Shown here: piece after piece, positions 21,787 to 29,880 of the stretch
Layout: each line of letters begins with the position of its first letter
Position numbering within the stretch: the stretch's first letter is position 1
From: Zipacnadum sp036504235
Lineage (GTDB): Bacteria; Armatimonadota; Zipacnadia; Zipacnadales; Zipacnadaceae
Length of the DNA: 40,368 nt
Direction of reading: 5' to 3'
Assembly: GCA_036504235.1 (NCBI GenBank)
Contig: DASXVN010000010.1
Span: 1-40,368 of the forward strand
Position numbers and translations under genes: made by a program
The notes under the pieces: generated by a model
Database searches by the model: none
What the model saw: the letters and a program-made list of their open reading frames with translations, nothing else
What the model was told of the DNA's origin: nothing

Positions 21787-24156
21787 ATGTCCCATACCAC
21801 GCCTCTGACGCCCGACGAGAAGACCGCGCTCTTGCGCTACCGGCGCGCCGTGGATTTCCTCGCGGCCGCGCAGGTTTATCTGCAGTCCAACGCGCTGCTG
21901 GAGCGGCCGCTGACCTCCGCGGATATCAAGGACCGGCTGCTGGGGCACTGGGGGACCGATCCGGGGATTAACCTGGTCTATGCGCACCTCAACCGGCTGG
22001 TGCGCCAGACCGGGGCGGGGGCGCTGCTGGTCACCGGGCCGGGGCACGGCGCGGCCGCCAACCTGGCCAACATGTACCTGGAGGGGACGATCACCGAGTT
22101 CTACCCCCAGTACACGCGGGACCGGGAGGGGCTGGAGCGATTTGTGCGCGCTTTCTCCTGGCCGGGCGGCTTTCCCAGCCACCTCAACCCCGGTCTGCCG
22201 GGGGTCATCAACGAGGGCGGGGAACTGGGGTACTCGCTGTCCGTGTCCTTCGGGGCGGCGCTGGATAACCCGGACCTGCTCGTGGTCTGCCTGGTCGGCG
22301 ACGGCGAGGCGGAGACCGGGCCGATGGCCACCGCCTGGCACGGGAATAAGTTCCTCAACCCCGCCACCGACGGCGCGGTCCTGCCGATTCTGCACCTGAA
22401 CGGCTGGAAGATTTCCTCGCCCAGCATTTACGCCACCATGAGCGAGGAGCAGTTGACCGACCTGTTCCGCGGGTACGGCTACGAGCCGCGCTGGGTCAAG
22501 GCGAGCGAGCGTCTGGACGAGGACATGGCGGAGGCGATGGGCTGGGCTTACGAGAGCGTTCGCGCGATCCAGACGGAAGCGCGGGCCGGGCGGCCGCCGG
22601 AGCGGGCGATCTGGCCGCTGCTGATCATGGAGACGCCCAAGGGCATGGGCTGCCCGGCGGAGATTGACGGCCAGCCCATGGAAGGCACCTGGCGCGCCCA
22701 TCAGGTGCCGGGCAAGGACCTCAAGACCAACCCGGCGCACCTGGAGATCGTGGAGCGGTGGCTGCGCTCGTACCGGCCGGAGGAGCTATGGGACGCGGAG
22801 GGGCGGCCCGCGGCGGATATCGTGGCCTGCTGCCCCCGGGGCGAGCAGCGCGTGGCGCTTAACCCGCACGGCTTCGGCGGGCGAGTGCGCCGGCCGCTGG
22901 TGCTGCCCCGGCTGGAGGATTTCGCCCTGCCGCTGGCCCAGCGGGGCGCGGTGGGGGAGGGCATGGCCGCGGTGGGCAAGTACCTGGCGGAACTGGTGCG
23001 GCTCAACGCCGAGCAGCGCAACTTCCGCGTGGTCTGTCCCGATGAGCTGGAGTCCAACCGGCTGCAGGACCTCTTGGCGACCACCCAGCGCCAGTACACC
23101 TACCCGGTCTCGCCGCTGGCCGAGAATATCGGCCGTGACGGGCGGGTGCTGGAGACGCTCAGCGAGCACAACTGCCAGGGCTGGCTGCAGGGCTACCTGC
23201 TGACCGGCCGGCACGGGCTGTACCCCTGCTATGAGGGGTTCATCCCCCTCGTGGACAGCATGATGAACCAGTACGCCAAGTTCCTCAAGTCCGCGCTGGA
23301 GGTGCCCTGGCGCGAGCCGGTATCCTCGCTGATCTACCTGCTGACCTCGGTGGCCTGGCGGCAGGACCACAACGGCTACTCCCACCAGGGGCCGGGATTC
23401 ATCGGCAATGTGCTGACCAAGAAGGGGCACACGTACCGCGTGGACCTGCCGCCGGACGGCAACAGCCTGCTGGTGACGATGGAGGAGCGGCTGGCGGCCA
23501 CCGATCTGGTCAGCGTGATCGTGGCGGACAAGCAGCCGGCGCCGCAATGGCTGAGCCTGGAGGAGGCGCGGGAGCACTGCCGGGTGGGCGCCTCGATCTG
23601 GTCCTGGGCGAGCACCGAGGACGGCGAGTCGCCGGAGATCGTCCTGGCCTGCTGCGGGGATCATCTGACCGTGGAGGTCATGGCCGCGGCGCAGATTCTG
23701 CGCGAGGAGGCGCCGACCTGGCGGGTGCGGGTGGTCAACATTACCGAGTTGCTGGTGCTGGGCATCCCGCAGAAATATCCGCCGGGGATGGACGAGGCGC
23801 AATTCCAGCGCCTGTTCCCGCTCGACTGCCCGGTCATCTTCAACTTCCACGGCTACACCGCGCCGATCAAGCAGCTCCTCTGGGAGCGGCCGGGGACTGA
23901 GCGCTTTGACATCAACGGCTACCGCGAGGAGGGCACCACCACCACGCCCTTTGACATGCAGGTGGCCAACCGCACCAGCCGCTTCCACCTGGTCATGCAG
24001 ACCGCGGAGAAGATCGCCGCCCGCCACCCGCACGTGGCCGGGCAGGCGGAAGCACTGATCCGGCGCTACCAGGCCAAGCTGCTGGAGCACAAGGCGTACA
24101 TCCGCGAGCAGGGCACGGACCTGCCCGAGGTGCGCAACTGGCGCTGGTCGGGGTAG
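21787..24156 (+). CDS. xfp: Xylulose-5-phosphate/fructose-6-phosphate phosphoketolase
   Basis: The 789-residue protein matches the family length. This thiamine-diphosphate enzyme splits xylulose-5-phosphate (and often fructose-6-phosphate) with phosphate into acetyl-phosphate plus glyceraldehyde-3-phosphate or erythrose-4-phosphate. Signatures: LLGHWGTDPGINLVYAHLNR (about 51-70), TGPGHGAAANLANMYLEG, SHLNPGLPGVINEGGELGYS, the TPP motif VGDGEAETGPMATAWHGNKF (about 170-189), and SHQGPGFIGNVLTKKG with YLPPDGN-like DLPPDGNSLL. GGGAGGA precedes the ATG giving MSHTTPLTP; upstream codons run through repeat DNA. Acetate kinase or phosphotransacetylase genes are not in view. It stands alone, just ahead of rex. 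Confidence 0.95.
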   Translation: MSHTTPLTPDEKTALLRYRRAVDFLAAAQVYLQSNALLERPLTSADIKDRLLGHWGTDPGINLVYAHLNRLVRQTGAGALLVTGPGHGAAANLANMYLEGTITEFYPQYTRDREGLERFVRAFSWPGGFPSHLNPGLPGVINEGGELGYSLSVSFGAALDNPDLLVVCLVGDGEAETGPMATAWHGNKFLNPATDGAVLPILHLNGWKISSPSIYATMSEEQLTDLFRGYGYEPRWVKASERLDEDMAEAMGWAYESVRAIQTEARAGRPPERAIWPLLIMETPKGMGCPAEIDGQPMEGTWRAHQVPGKDLKTNPAHLEIVERWLRSYRPEELWDAEGRPAADIVACCPRGEQRVALNPHGFGGRVRRPLVLPRLEDFALPLAQRGAVGEGMAAVGKYLAELVRLNAEQRNFRVVCPDELESNRLQDLLATTQRQYTYPVSPLAENIGRDGRVLETLSEHNCQGWLQGYLLTGRHGLYPCYEGFIPLVDSMMNQYAKFLKSALEVPWREPVSSLIYLLTSVAWRQDHNGYSHQGPGFIGNVLTKKGHTYRVDLPPDGNSLLVTMEERLAATDLVSVIVADKQPAPQWLSLEEAREHCRVGASIWSWASTEDGESPEIVLACCGDHLTVEVMAAAQILREEAPTWRVRVVNITELLVLGIPQKYPPGMDEAQFQRLFPLDCPVIFNFHGYTAPIKQLLWERPGTERFDINGYREEGTTTTPFDMQVANRTSRFHLVMQTAEKIAARHPHVAGQAEALIRRYQAKLLEHKAYIREQGTDLPEVRNWRWSG

Positions 24157-24184
24157 GGGAAGGCGTGGAACGTGGAAAACGGCG

Positions 24185-24263
24185 GTAGGTCGGGCGTCTC
24201 GCCCGACGGGCCGGCCGCTAGCCTTCGTTCGTAGGTGACCGCCGGGCGAGACGCCCGGCCTAC
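24185..24263. repeat. Paired hairpin element (GTAGG-CGGGCG family)
   Basis: The left unit starts GTAG and folds GTCGGGCG (24189-24196) on CGCCCGAC (24200-24207). The right unit, inverted, contains GCCGGGCGAGACGCCCGGCC and ends CCTAC at 24263. The spacer contains CCGCTAGCC. A related copy lies ahead of nuoA at 25061. Confidence 0.75.
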
Positions 24264-24358
24264 GGGAGAAGGTCCTCGGACCAGTATCGAGAATTGTCTC
24301 CTGAAAGCAGCTAGCGCCCACAGAGGAAACTCCGCGACTAAGCGCGAAGGTGTAGCCC

Positions 24359-25030
24359 ATGAGCCCCCGGGAGATTAAGGTCATTCCTGAGCCGTCGCTG
24401 CGACGCTTGCCGCGCTATCACCGGTATCTGCGCACCGAGGCGGAGCGCGGGCGGGCGATTGTCTCCTGCACGCACATCGCCTTGGAGCTGCGCCTGGACC
24501 CCACGCAGGTCCGCAAAGACCTGGCCTACACCGGGATCGCCGGTAAGCCCAAGGTGGGCTACGAGGTTCCGGCGCTGATCCAGGCCATCGAGGTCTTCCT
24601 GGGCTGGGACGCCGTGACCGACGCGGTGCTGGTCGGCGCGGGGAGTCTGGGTGCGGCCCTGCTGGGCTATGAGGGCTTCCGCCAGCACAATCTCAACCTG
24701 ATCGCCGCTTTCGACGTCAACCCGACCAAGGTGGGGCGCACGGTGCACGACGTGCTGGTCCGGCCGCTGGAGGACCTGACCGATCTGGTGCGGCGCGAGC
24801 ACGTGCACCTGGGCATCATCGCCACGCCCGCGGAGGCGGCGCAGGACGTCGCGGACCGCCTGGTCGCCGGCGGCATTCAGGCGATCTGGAACTTCGCCCC
24901 GGCCTCCCTGACCCTGCCGGAAGGGGTAATCCTGGAGAACCAGCAGCTCTCCATCGGCCTGGCCGTACTCTCCGCCCGCCGGCGGGAGAAGCAACTGCGG
25001 GAGAGCGCCGCGGCCGAAGAGAACGCCTAG
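24359..25030 (+). CDS. rex: Redox-sensing transcriptional repressor Rex
   Basis: The 223-residue protein has the Rex layout: an N-terminal winged helix (PSLRRLPRYHRYLRTEAERG; SCTHIALELRLDPTQVRKDL, then a glycine-rich wing near 58-68) and a Rossmann domain with VLVGAGSLGAALLGYEGF (GAGSLG at 93-98), IAAFDVNPTKVGRTV and GIIATPAEAAQDVADRLV. A domain-swapped C-terminal helix follows. Rex binds DNA when NAD+ dominates and lets go when NADH rises. It lies 114 bases ahead of nuoA on the same strand, so the NADH dehydrogenase operon is an obvious candidate target. I did not find a clean TTGTGAA-N4-TTCACAA site here. GAAGG precedes the ATG. Confidence 0.94.
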   Translation: MSPREIKVIPEPSLRRLPRYHRYLRTEAERGRAIVSCTHIALELRLDPTQVRKDLAYTGIAGKPKVGYEVPALIQAIEVFLGWDAVTDAVLVGAGSLGAALLGYEGFRQHNLNLIAAFDVNPTKVGRTVHDVLVRPLEDLTDLVRREHVHLGIIATPAEAAQDVADRLVAGGIQAIWNFAPASLTLPEGVILENQQLSIGLAVLSARRREKQLRESAAAEENA

Positions 25031-25060
25031 AGGCCGCCCCGGCGGGGAGCGGCTCATCAG

Positions 25061-25127
25061 GTGGGCCGGGCGTCTCGCGCGGCTCGGGCAAATACGACAG
25101 GTGTGCCGGGCGAGACGCCCGGCCTAC
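25061..25127. repeat. Paired hairpin element in the nuoA leader
   Basis: GGCCGGGCGTCTCG (25064-25077) and CGAGACGCCCGGCC (25111-25124) are a perfect 14-bp inverted repeat ending CCTAC. The left terminus reads GTGG rather than GTAG. The element ends 6 bases before the GGAG ribosome site of nuoA, so the folded RNA would touch the translation start of the operon. Confidence 0.75.
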
Positions 25128-25144
25128 CGCACCGGAGTGAAGCC

Positions 25145-25576
25145 ATGTTACACGCTGCTCCCGACGCGGGTGGTCCCCTGTGGCCGCTGGTCGTTTACTT
25201 CCTGGCGGTGCTGCTGCTCACCGGGGGGATTGTAGGCGTCTCGTGGGTGCTGGGGCAGCGGCACCGGGCGCGGACCACCGACGAACCCTTCGAGTCCGGC
25301 ATCAAGCCCACCGGCAGCGCCTCCCAGCGGGTCTCCGTGCGGTTTTACCTCCTCGCTATGTTCTTCGTGATCTTCGACCTCGAGACCATGTTCCTGATTA
25401 CCTGGGCGATTGCCTACCGCCGGGTCGGCTGGGCCGGCTATGGGGCGATGGTCCTGTTTGTGGTCACGCTGCTGGTGACGCTGGCCTATCTGTGGCGGCA
25501 GGGGGCGCTGGACTGGTCCCCGCGCCGCCCCCTCCCGGCAAGGGGGGACAGCCCCGATGGCGTCTCTCCCCACTGA
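25145..25576 (+). CDS. nuoA: NADH-quinone oxidoreductase subunit A
   Basis: NuoA is a three-helix membrane subunit near the quinone site of complex I. This 143-residue protein has the conserved TDEPFESGIKPTGSASQRVS loop after the first helix and RFYLLAMFFVIFDLETMFLI at the second, with the usual acidic residues. The ATG giving MLHAAPDAGG has GGAG 7 bases upstream; the longer frame would run through the palindromic repeat. It is the first gene of the nuo operon and overlaps nuoB by 20 bases. Confidence 0.95.
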   Translation: MLHAAPDAGGPLWPLVVYFLAVLLLTGGIVGVSWVLGQRHRARTTDEPFESGIKPTGSASQRVSVRFYLLAMFFVIFDLETMFLITWAIAYRRVGWAGYGAMVLFVVTLLVTLAYLWRQGALDWSPRRPLPARGDSPDGVSPH

Positions 25577-26162
25577 GCCCCCCGCGGGCGCGTCCTCCAG
25601 TTCCGGCATCCTGGTCGGCAAGCTCCAGGAACTCGCCGCCTGGGGACGCCGCAACTCCCTGTGGCCCTTCAACTTTGGACTGTCCTGCTGCTACGTGGAG
25701 ATGGCGACCAGTCTGACGAGCCGCTATGATCTGGCCCGGTTTGGGTCGGAGGTCATCCGCGGCACCCCGCGCGAGGCCGACCTGATGGTGATCGCCGGAA
25801 CCGTGTTCATCAAAGCCGTGCCGGTCATCCGCCGCCTCTACGAGCAGATGATGGAGCCGCGCTGGGTGATTTCCATGGGCTCCTGCGCGAATTCCGGCGG
25901 GATGTACGACATCTACAGCGTGGTCCAGGGGGTGGACAGCTTCCTGCCGGTGGATGTGTACATTCCCGGCTGTCCGCCCAGCCCCAGCGCCTTCCTGGAG
26001 GGCGTCATGCTACTGCAAAAGGCGGTGGGCCAGGAGAAGCGGCCGCTGAGCTGGGTGGTCGGCCCGCAAGGCATAGAGCGCCCCGAGCCGCCCTCGCTGC
26101 GCGACCGCAAGCGGGAGGACCGGCGGCGCACGATGATTCTGCGCTCGCCGGATGAGGTCTGA
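25557..26162 (+). CDS. nuoB: NADH-quinone oxidoreductase subunit B
   Basis: This 201-residue peripheral-arm subunit carries the terminal [4Fe-4S] cluster N2 that reduces quinone. The ligands are visible: the tandem C44-C45 in FGLSCCYVEMA, C110 in SMGSCANSGGMYD, and C139 in YIPGCPPSP. The C-terminal tail is rich in charged residues (RDRKREDRRR), a feature seen in many NuoB proteins. Start at ATG with AAGGGGGG about 11 bases upstream, inside the end of nuoA. Confidence 0.97.
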   Translation: MASLPTEPPAGASSSSGILVGKLQELAAWGRRNSLWPFNFGLSCCYVEMATSLTSRYDLARFGSEVIRGTPREADLMVIAGTVFIKAVPVIRRLYEQMMEPRWVISMGSCANSGGMYDIYSVVQGVDSFLPVDVYIPGCPPSPSAFLEGVMLLQKAVGQEKRPLSWVVGPQGIERPEPPSLRDRKREDRRRTMILRSPDEV

Positions 26163-26168
26163 AACTGT

Positions 26169-27959
26169 ATGGCTGAATCTCCGGACATCCTAGGTGACCT
26201 CCATAGCCGCTTCCCCGAGGCGATTGTGGGCCTCACCCCCCGGCCCCCTCTCCTTGCAGGAGAGGGGGTGTCTAGGCAGCCGACCGCCGATGGCGTCCCC
26301 ACGGTCTGGGTCGCCGCCGAGCGCTTGGCCGCGACGCTGGGATACCTCAAGCACGACGCGCCGCAGCCGTACCGGCTGCTTTACGACCTGACGGTGATTG
26401 ACGAGCGGGACCGCGAGCACCGGGCGGGGCAGCCGGCCTCCGACTTCACCGGGGTCTATCACCTGAGTTCGCTGGAGCGGCATTCCGACGTGCGGGTGAA
26501 GGTGGCGCTGACCGGCGAGTACCCGGCGCTGCCGACGATCACGGGCCTGTGGCCGGCGGCGAATTGGTATGAGCGCGAGGCCTGGGACATGTTCGGGGTG
26601 GGCTTCACCGGGCATCCGCGGTTGCGGCGGCTGCTGATGCCGGAGTGGTGGGAGGGGCATCCGCTGCGGCGCGAGCATCCGGCGCGGGCGACCGAGTTGC
26701 CGCCCTATGTGGCCGACGCCGGGCGGGAGGAGCGGGAGGACGAGACGCTCCAGTTCCGTCCCGAGGAGTGGGGGATGCACCCCCGGCGGGCCGACCATGA
26801 CCTGATGATCCTCAATCTCGGCCCCCAGCACCCCAGCACCCACGGCCTGCTGCGGCTGGTGCTGGAGCTGGACGACGAGCAGATTGTGGACGTGGTGCCG
26901 GACATCGGCTTCCACCACCGCGGCGTGGAGAAAATGGGGGAGCGGCAGAGCTGGCACTCCTACATTCCCTACACCGACCGGGTGGACTACCTGGGCGGGG
27001 TGATGAACAACCTGCCCTACGTCCTGGCGGTGGAGAAGCTGGCGGGGATCGAGGTGCCCGAGCGGGTGCAGGTGATCCGGGTGATGCTCTGCGAGTTGTT
27101 CCGCATCATCAGCCATCTGGTCTTCTACGGGACCCTGGCCAGCGACCTGGGGGCGATCTCGCCGGTTTTCTACATGTTCACCGACCGGGAACGGGCTTTT
27201 GAGGTGGTGGAGGCGATCTGCGGGGCGCGGATGCACCCCGGCTGGTTCCGGATCGGCGGCGTGGCGCAGGACCTCCCCACCGGCTGGGAGCGGCTCATGC
27301 GGGAGTTCCTGGACTACCTCCCGGCGCGCCTGCGCGAATACGACCGGATCGTGCTGAACAATCCGATCTTCCGCGCCCGGACGCGGGGGATCGGGGCCTA
27401 CGACACCGCGACCGCGGTGGAGTGGGGCGTGACCGGGCCGGGCCTGCGGGCGACGGGCCTGGGCTACGACCTGCGCCGGCAGCGGCCCTATTCGGGGTAC
27501 GAGCGGTTTGAGTTTAACATCCCCACCGGGGAGCGCGGCGACTGCTGGGACCGGACGGCGGTGCGGGTGGAGGAGATGCGCCAGAGCCTGCGGATCATCC
27601 GCCAGTGCGTGGAGCAGATGCCGGCGGGTCCCTACAAAGCGGACCATCCCCTGACCACGCCGCCGCGCAAGGAGCGGACGCTGCACGATATCGAGACGCT
27701 GATTACGCACTTTTTGTCCGTGAGTTGGGGGCCGGTGATTCCGCCCGGGGAGGCCTGCGTGCCGGTGGAGGGCACCAAGGGCTGGTACAGCTACTACCTG
27801 ATCAGCGACGGGAATACCGTCTCCTACCGGACGCGCGTGCGGACGCCGTCTTTCCCGCACCTGCAGATGCTGCCGCGGCTGGCGCGGGGTTGCGGGATCC
27901 CGGATTTGGTGGCGATTCTGGGGAGTATTGACTACGTGCTGGCGGATGTGGATCGGTAG
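26169..27959 (+). CDS. nuoCD: NADH-quinone oxidoreductase fused subunits C/D
   Basis: The 596-residue protein joins NuoC (about 1-185; LLYDLTVIDERDREHRAG, REAWDMFGVGFTGHPRLRRL) to NuoD (about 210-596; LNLGPQHPSTHGLLRLVLEL, DIGFHHRGVEKMGERQSW, SIDYVLADVDR). NuoD forms the quinone cavity with NuoB; the histidine of HPSTHG is among the residues that bind the quinone head group. The C-D fusion is the arrangement of E. coli and several other lineages. Odd feature: residues 21-38 (from GLTPRPPLLAGEGV) are encoded by a copy of the genome's palindromic repeat inserted in frame between the conserved RFPEAIV and DGVPTVWV segments. The remainder of the frame is intact, so the protein is probably functional. 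Confidence 0.96.
   Translation: MAESPDILGDLHSRFPEAIVGLTPRPPLLAGEGVSRQPTADGVPTVWVAAERLAATLGYLKHDAPQPYRLLYDLTVIDERDREHRAGQPASDFTGVYHLSSLERHSDVRVKVALTGEYPALPTITGLWPAANWYEREAWDMFGVGFTGHPRLRRLLMPEWWEGHPLRREHPARATELPPYVADAGREEREDETLQFRPEEWGMHPRRADHDLMILNLGPQHPSTHGLLRLVLELDDEQIVDVVPDIGFHHRGVEKMGERQSWHSYIPYTDRVDYLGGVMNNLPYVLAVEKLAGIEVPERVQVIRVMLCELFRIISHLVFYGTLASDLGAISPVFYMFTDRERAFEVVEAICGARMHPGWFRIGGVAQDLPTGWERLMREFLDYLPARLREYDRIVLNNPIFRARTRGIGAYDTATAVEWGVTGPGLRATGLGYDLRRQRPYSGYERFEFNIPTGERGDCWDRTAVRVEEMRQSLRIIRQCVEQMPAGPYKADHPLTTPPRKERTLHDIETLITHFLSVSWGPVIPPGEACVPVEGTKGWYSYYLISDGNTVSYRTRVRTPSFPHLQMLPRLARGCGIPDLVAILGSIDYVLADVDR
26231..26278. repeat. Palindromic repeat inserted in frame inside nuoC
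   Basis: CCCCCTCTCCT (26244-26254) and AGGAGAGGGGG (26258-26268) form a perfect 11-bp stem with a TGC loop. The stem is the same as CCCCCTCTCCC/GGGAGAGGGGG at 40114-40148 except for one pair next to the loop, changed on both arms. Flanking CCCCCCGG on the left also matches that family. It adds about 17-18 residues without breaking the frame. Confidence 0.8.
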
Positions 27960-27974
27960 AGGCGGGGGGTCCCT

Positions 27975-28084
27975 GTAGGGGCGCGTTTTGTCGGCGTCGT
28001 TTGCCGACAACACACGCCCGCCCGCTAACTGTCAGGCAGCGAACGGGCGTGTGTTGCCCGCGGACGGGCAAAACGCGCCCCTAC
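27975..28084. repeat. Complete paired hairpin element inside the nuo operon
   Basis: GTAGGGGCGCGTTTTG (27975-27990) and CAAAACGCGCCCCTAC (28069-28084) are a perfect 16-bp inverted repeat. Inside are GTCGGC/GCCGAC, CAACACACGCCCG/CGGGCGTGTGTTG and GCCCG/CGGGC, giving the four-armed fold also possible at 5186. The spacer again contains CCGCTAACT. It fills the 161-base nuoCD-nuoE gap and ends 28 bases before the nuoE GGAG site. Confidence 0.88.
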
Positions 28085-28120
28085 GGGAGACGACAGACGG
28101 CACGGCGGGACGGAGACAGT

Positions 28121-28588
28121 ATGGTACTCACACGCGAGGAAAAACAGGAGATCAGCGCCGCTATTGTGGAGGCCGGGACCCGGCCGGGGGCCGCGCTGGA
28201 GGCCCTACGCGTGGTGCAGCGGCACCGCGGGTGGGTCTCGGATGAGGCCTTGGCGGCGGTGGCCGCGATGCTGAAGATGACGCCGGCGGAGCTGGAGGAC
28301 CTGGCGAGCTTCTTCAGCATGATCTTCCGGCGGCCGGTGGGGCGGCACGTGATCCTGCTCTGCGACAGCATTAGCTGCTACCTGTGCGGCTATGAGGGGA
28401 TCAAGGATGATTTGACGGCGCGGCTAGGGATTGGCTTTGGTGAGACGACCGCCGACGGGCGGTTTACCCTGCTGCCGGTGGCCTGCTTGGGGGCTTGCGA
28501 TCAGGCGCCGGCGCTGATGATTGACGAGGAGCTGCACGTGAGCCTGACCGCCGAGAAACTGGAGCGCCTGCTGGAGCGGTACCCATGA
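28121..28588 (+). CDS. nuoE: NADH-quinone oxidoreductase subunit E
   Basis: The 155-residue thioredoxin-like subunit of the NADH-input module binds the [2Fe-2S] cluster N1a. Ligands are C81 and C86 (LLCDSISCYLCGYEG) and C122 and C126 (VACLGACDQAPALMID), the normal C-x4-C and C-x3-C pairs. An N-terminal helical part contains VVQRHRGWVSDEALAAVA. The ATG giving MVLTREEKQE has GGAG 5 bases upstream; the longer frame runs through the palindromic element. The stop overlaps nuoF by 4 bases. Confidence 0.96.
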   Translation: MVLTREEKQEISAAIVEAGTRPGAALEALRVVQRHRGWVSDEALAAVAAMLKMTPAELEDLASFFSMIFRRPVGRHVILLCDSISCYLCGYEGIKDDLTARLGIGFGETTADGRFTLLPVACLGACDQAPALMIDEELHVSLTAEKLERLLERYP

Positions 28589-29871
28589 GCGCCGCCGAGC
28601 GACCCCTGACGGGAGCGATGCGGGCGGACGGCGCGGCGCTGAGCCGGGCCGAGTACGAGGCGGCCGGGGGCTACCAGGGCTGGCGGCGCGCGGTGCGCGA
28701 GTTGACGCCGGACGAGGTTATCGCCGAGGTCACCGCCGCGAATCTGCTGGGCCGGGGCGGCGCGGGCTTCCCCGCGGGGCAGAAGTGGAGCTTCCTACCC
28801 AAGCCAACGCCCAACGACACCGTGGGCCGGTATGTGGTGGTCAACGCCGACGAGATGGAGCCGGGGACCTTCAAGGACCGGCGGCTGCTGGAGGGCAACC
28901 CGCACCAAGTTCTGGAGGGCGCGCTGATTGCCGCCTACGCCGTGCAGGCCCGGCAGGCTTACGTCTTCGTGCGGGCGGAGTACAAGCAGGCGCAGGAGAC
29001 GGTGCGCCGAGCGATTGCCGAGGCTTACGAGGGCGGCTACCTGGGGCAGCCCGTCGGCGACACGGACTTTCGCGTGGAGATGCACCTGCATGTGAGCGCC
29101 GGGCGGTATATGTGCGGGGAGGGCGACGCGCTGCTCAATGTGATTGAGGGGCGGCGGGCGATCCCCCGCTCGCGGCCGCCGCACCAGACGCTCAGCGGTC
29201 TGTGGGGCGGGCCGACGGTGACCAATAACGTGGAGACGATGAGCAACGTGCCGCACATTCTCCGCGAGGGCGCGGCCTGGTTCCGGGGCCTGAGCCTCAC
29301 CGAGGAGGGCGGGACCAAGCTGTACGGGGCCAGCGGGCAGGTGCAGCGCCCCGGCCTGTGGGAGCTGCCGCTGGGCACGCCGCTACGGGAGATCATCGAG
29401 GAGCACGCTGGGGGGATGCGCGAGGGCTACCGCTTCCGCGGGGTGCTGCCGGGCGGGGCCTCCAGCGACTGGCTGGGCGAGGAGTGGCTGGACACGCCGA
29501 TGGATTTCGCGCACATGGGGAAGACCGGGAGCCGCCTGGGCACCGGCACGGTGGTGGTGCTGGACGACCGGAGCTGCCCGGTGGGCGCGCTGCTGAGCCT
29601 GGAGCGGTTCTTCGCGCGGGAGTCCTGCGGCTGGTGTACGCCGTGCCGCGATACGCTGCCCTGGACGGCGGACCTGCTGCAGGCGCTGGAAGAGGGCCGG
29701 GGGCAGCCGGGGGAATTGGAGCTGCTGGAAGAGCAGACGCGGATGATCAAGCTGGGGCACACTTTCTGCACCCTGGCGCCGGGGGCGATGATGCCGCTGC
29801 GCAGCGCCCTGCGCCTGTTCCGGGAAGATTTTGAAGCGCATATTGCGCAAGGGCGGTGCCCGTGGCGGTAG
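28585..29871 (+). CDS. nuoF: NADH-quinone oxidoreductase subunit F (NADH/FMN-binding)
   Basis: The 428-residue flavoprotein oxidises NADH and feeds electrons to the Fe-S chain. LLGRGGAGFPAGQKWSF (about 54-70) binds NADH, VVNADEMEPGTFKDRRLLEG (about 85-104) and GRYMCGEGDALLNVIEGRRA (about 173-192) line FMN, and the N3 [4Fe-4S] ligands are C348, C351, C354 (ESCGWCTPCRD) and C395 (HTFC). The usual GEET tetrad near FMN reads GEGD here. The stretch FARESCGWCTPCRDTLPW and the tail APGAMMPLRSALRLFREDFE are strongly reminiscent of E. coli NuoF. Overlaps the nuoE stop. Confidence 0.97.
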   Translation: MSAAERPLTGAMRADGAALSRAEYEAAGGYQGWRRAVRELTPDEVIAEVTAANLLGRGGAGFPAGQKWSFLPKPTPNDTVGRYVVVNADEMEPGTFKDRRLLEGNPHQVLEGALIAAYAVQARQAYVFVRAEYKQAQETVRRAIAEAYEGGYLGQPVGDTDFRVEMHLHVSAGRYMCGEGDALLNVIEGRRAIPRSRPPHQTLSGLWGGPTVTNNVETMSNVPHILREGAAWFRGLSLTEEGGTKLYGASGQVQRPGLWELPLGTPLREIIEEHAGGMREGYRFRGVLPGGASSDWLGEEWLDTPMDFAHMGKTGSRLGTGTVVVLDDRSCPVGALLSLERFFARESCGWCTPCRDTLPWTADLLQALEEGRGQPGELELLEEQTRMIKLGHTFCTLAPGAMMPLRSALRLFREDFEAHIAQGRCPWR

Positions 29872-29880
29872 GGGTTTCCC

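Noticed and set aside
24264..24358. Rex operator ahead of rex
   Set aside because: AATTGTCTCCTGAAAGCA has only scattered similarity to the TTGTGAA-N4-TTCACAA consensus, too little to claim.
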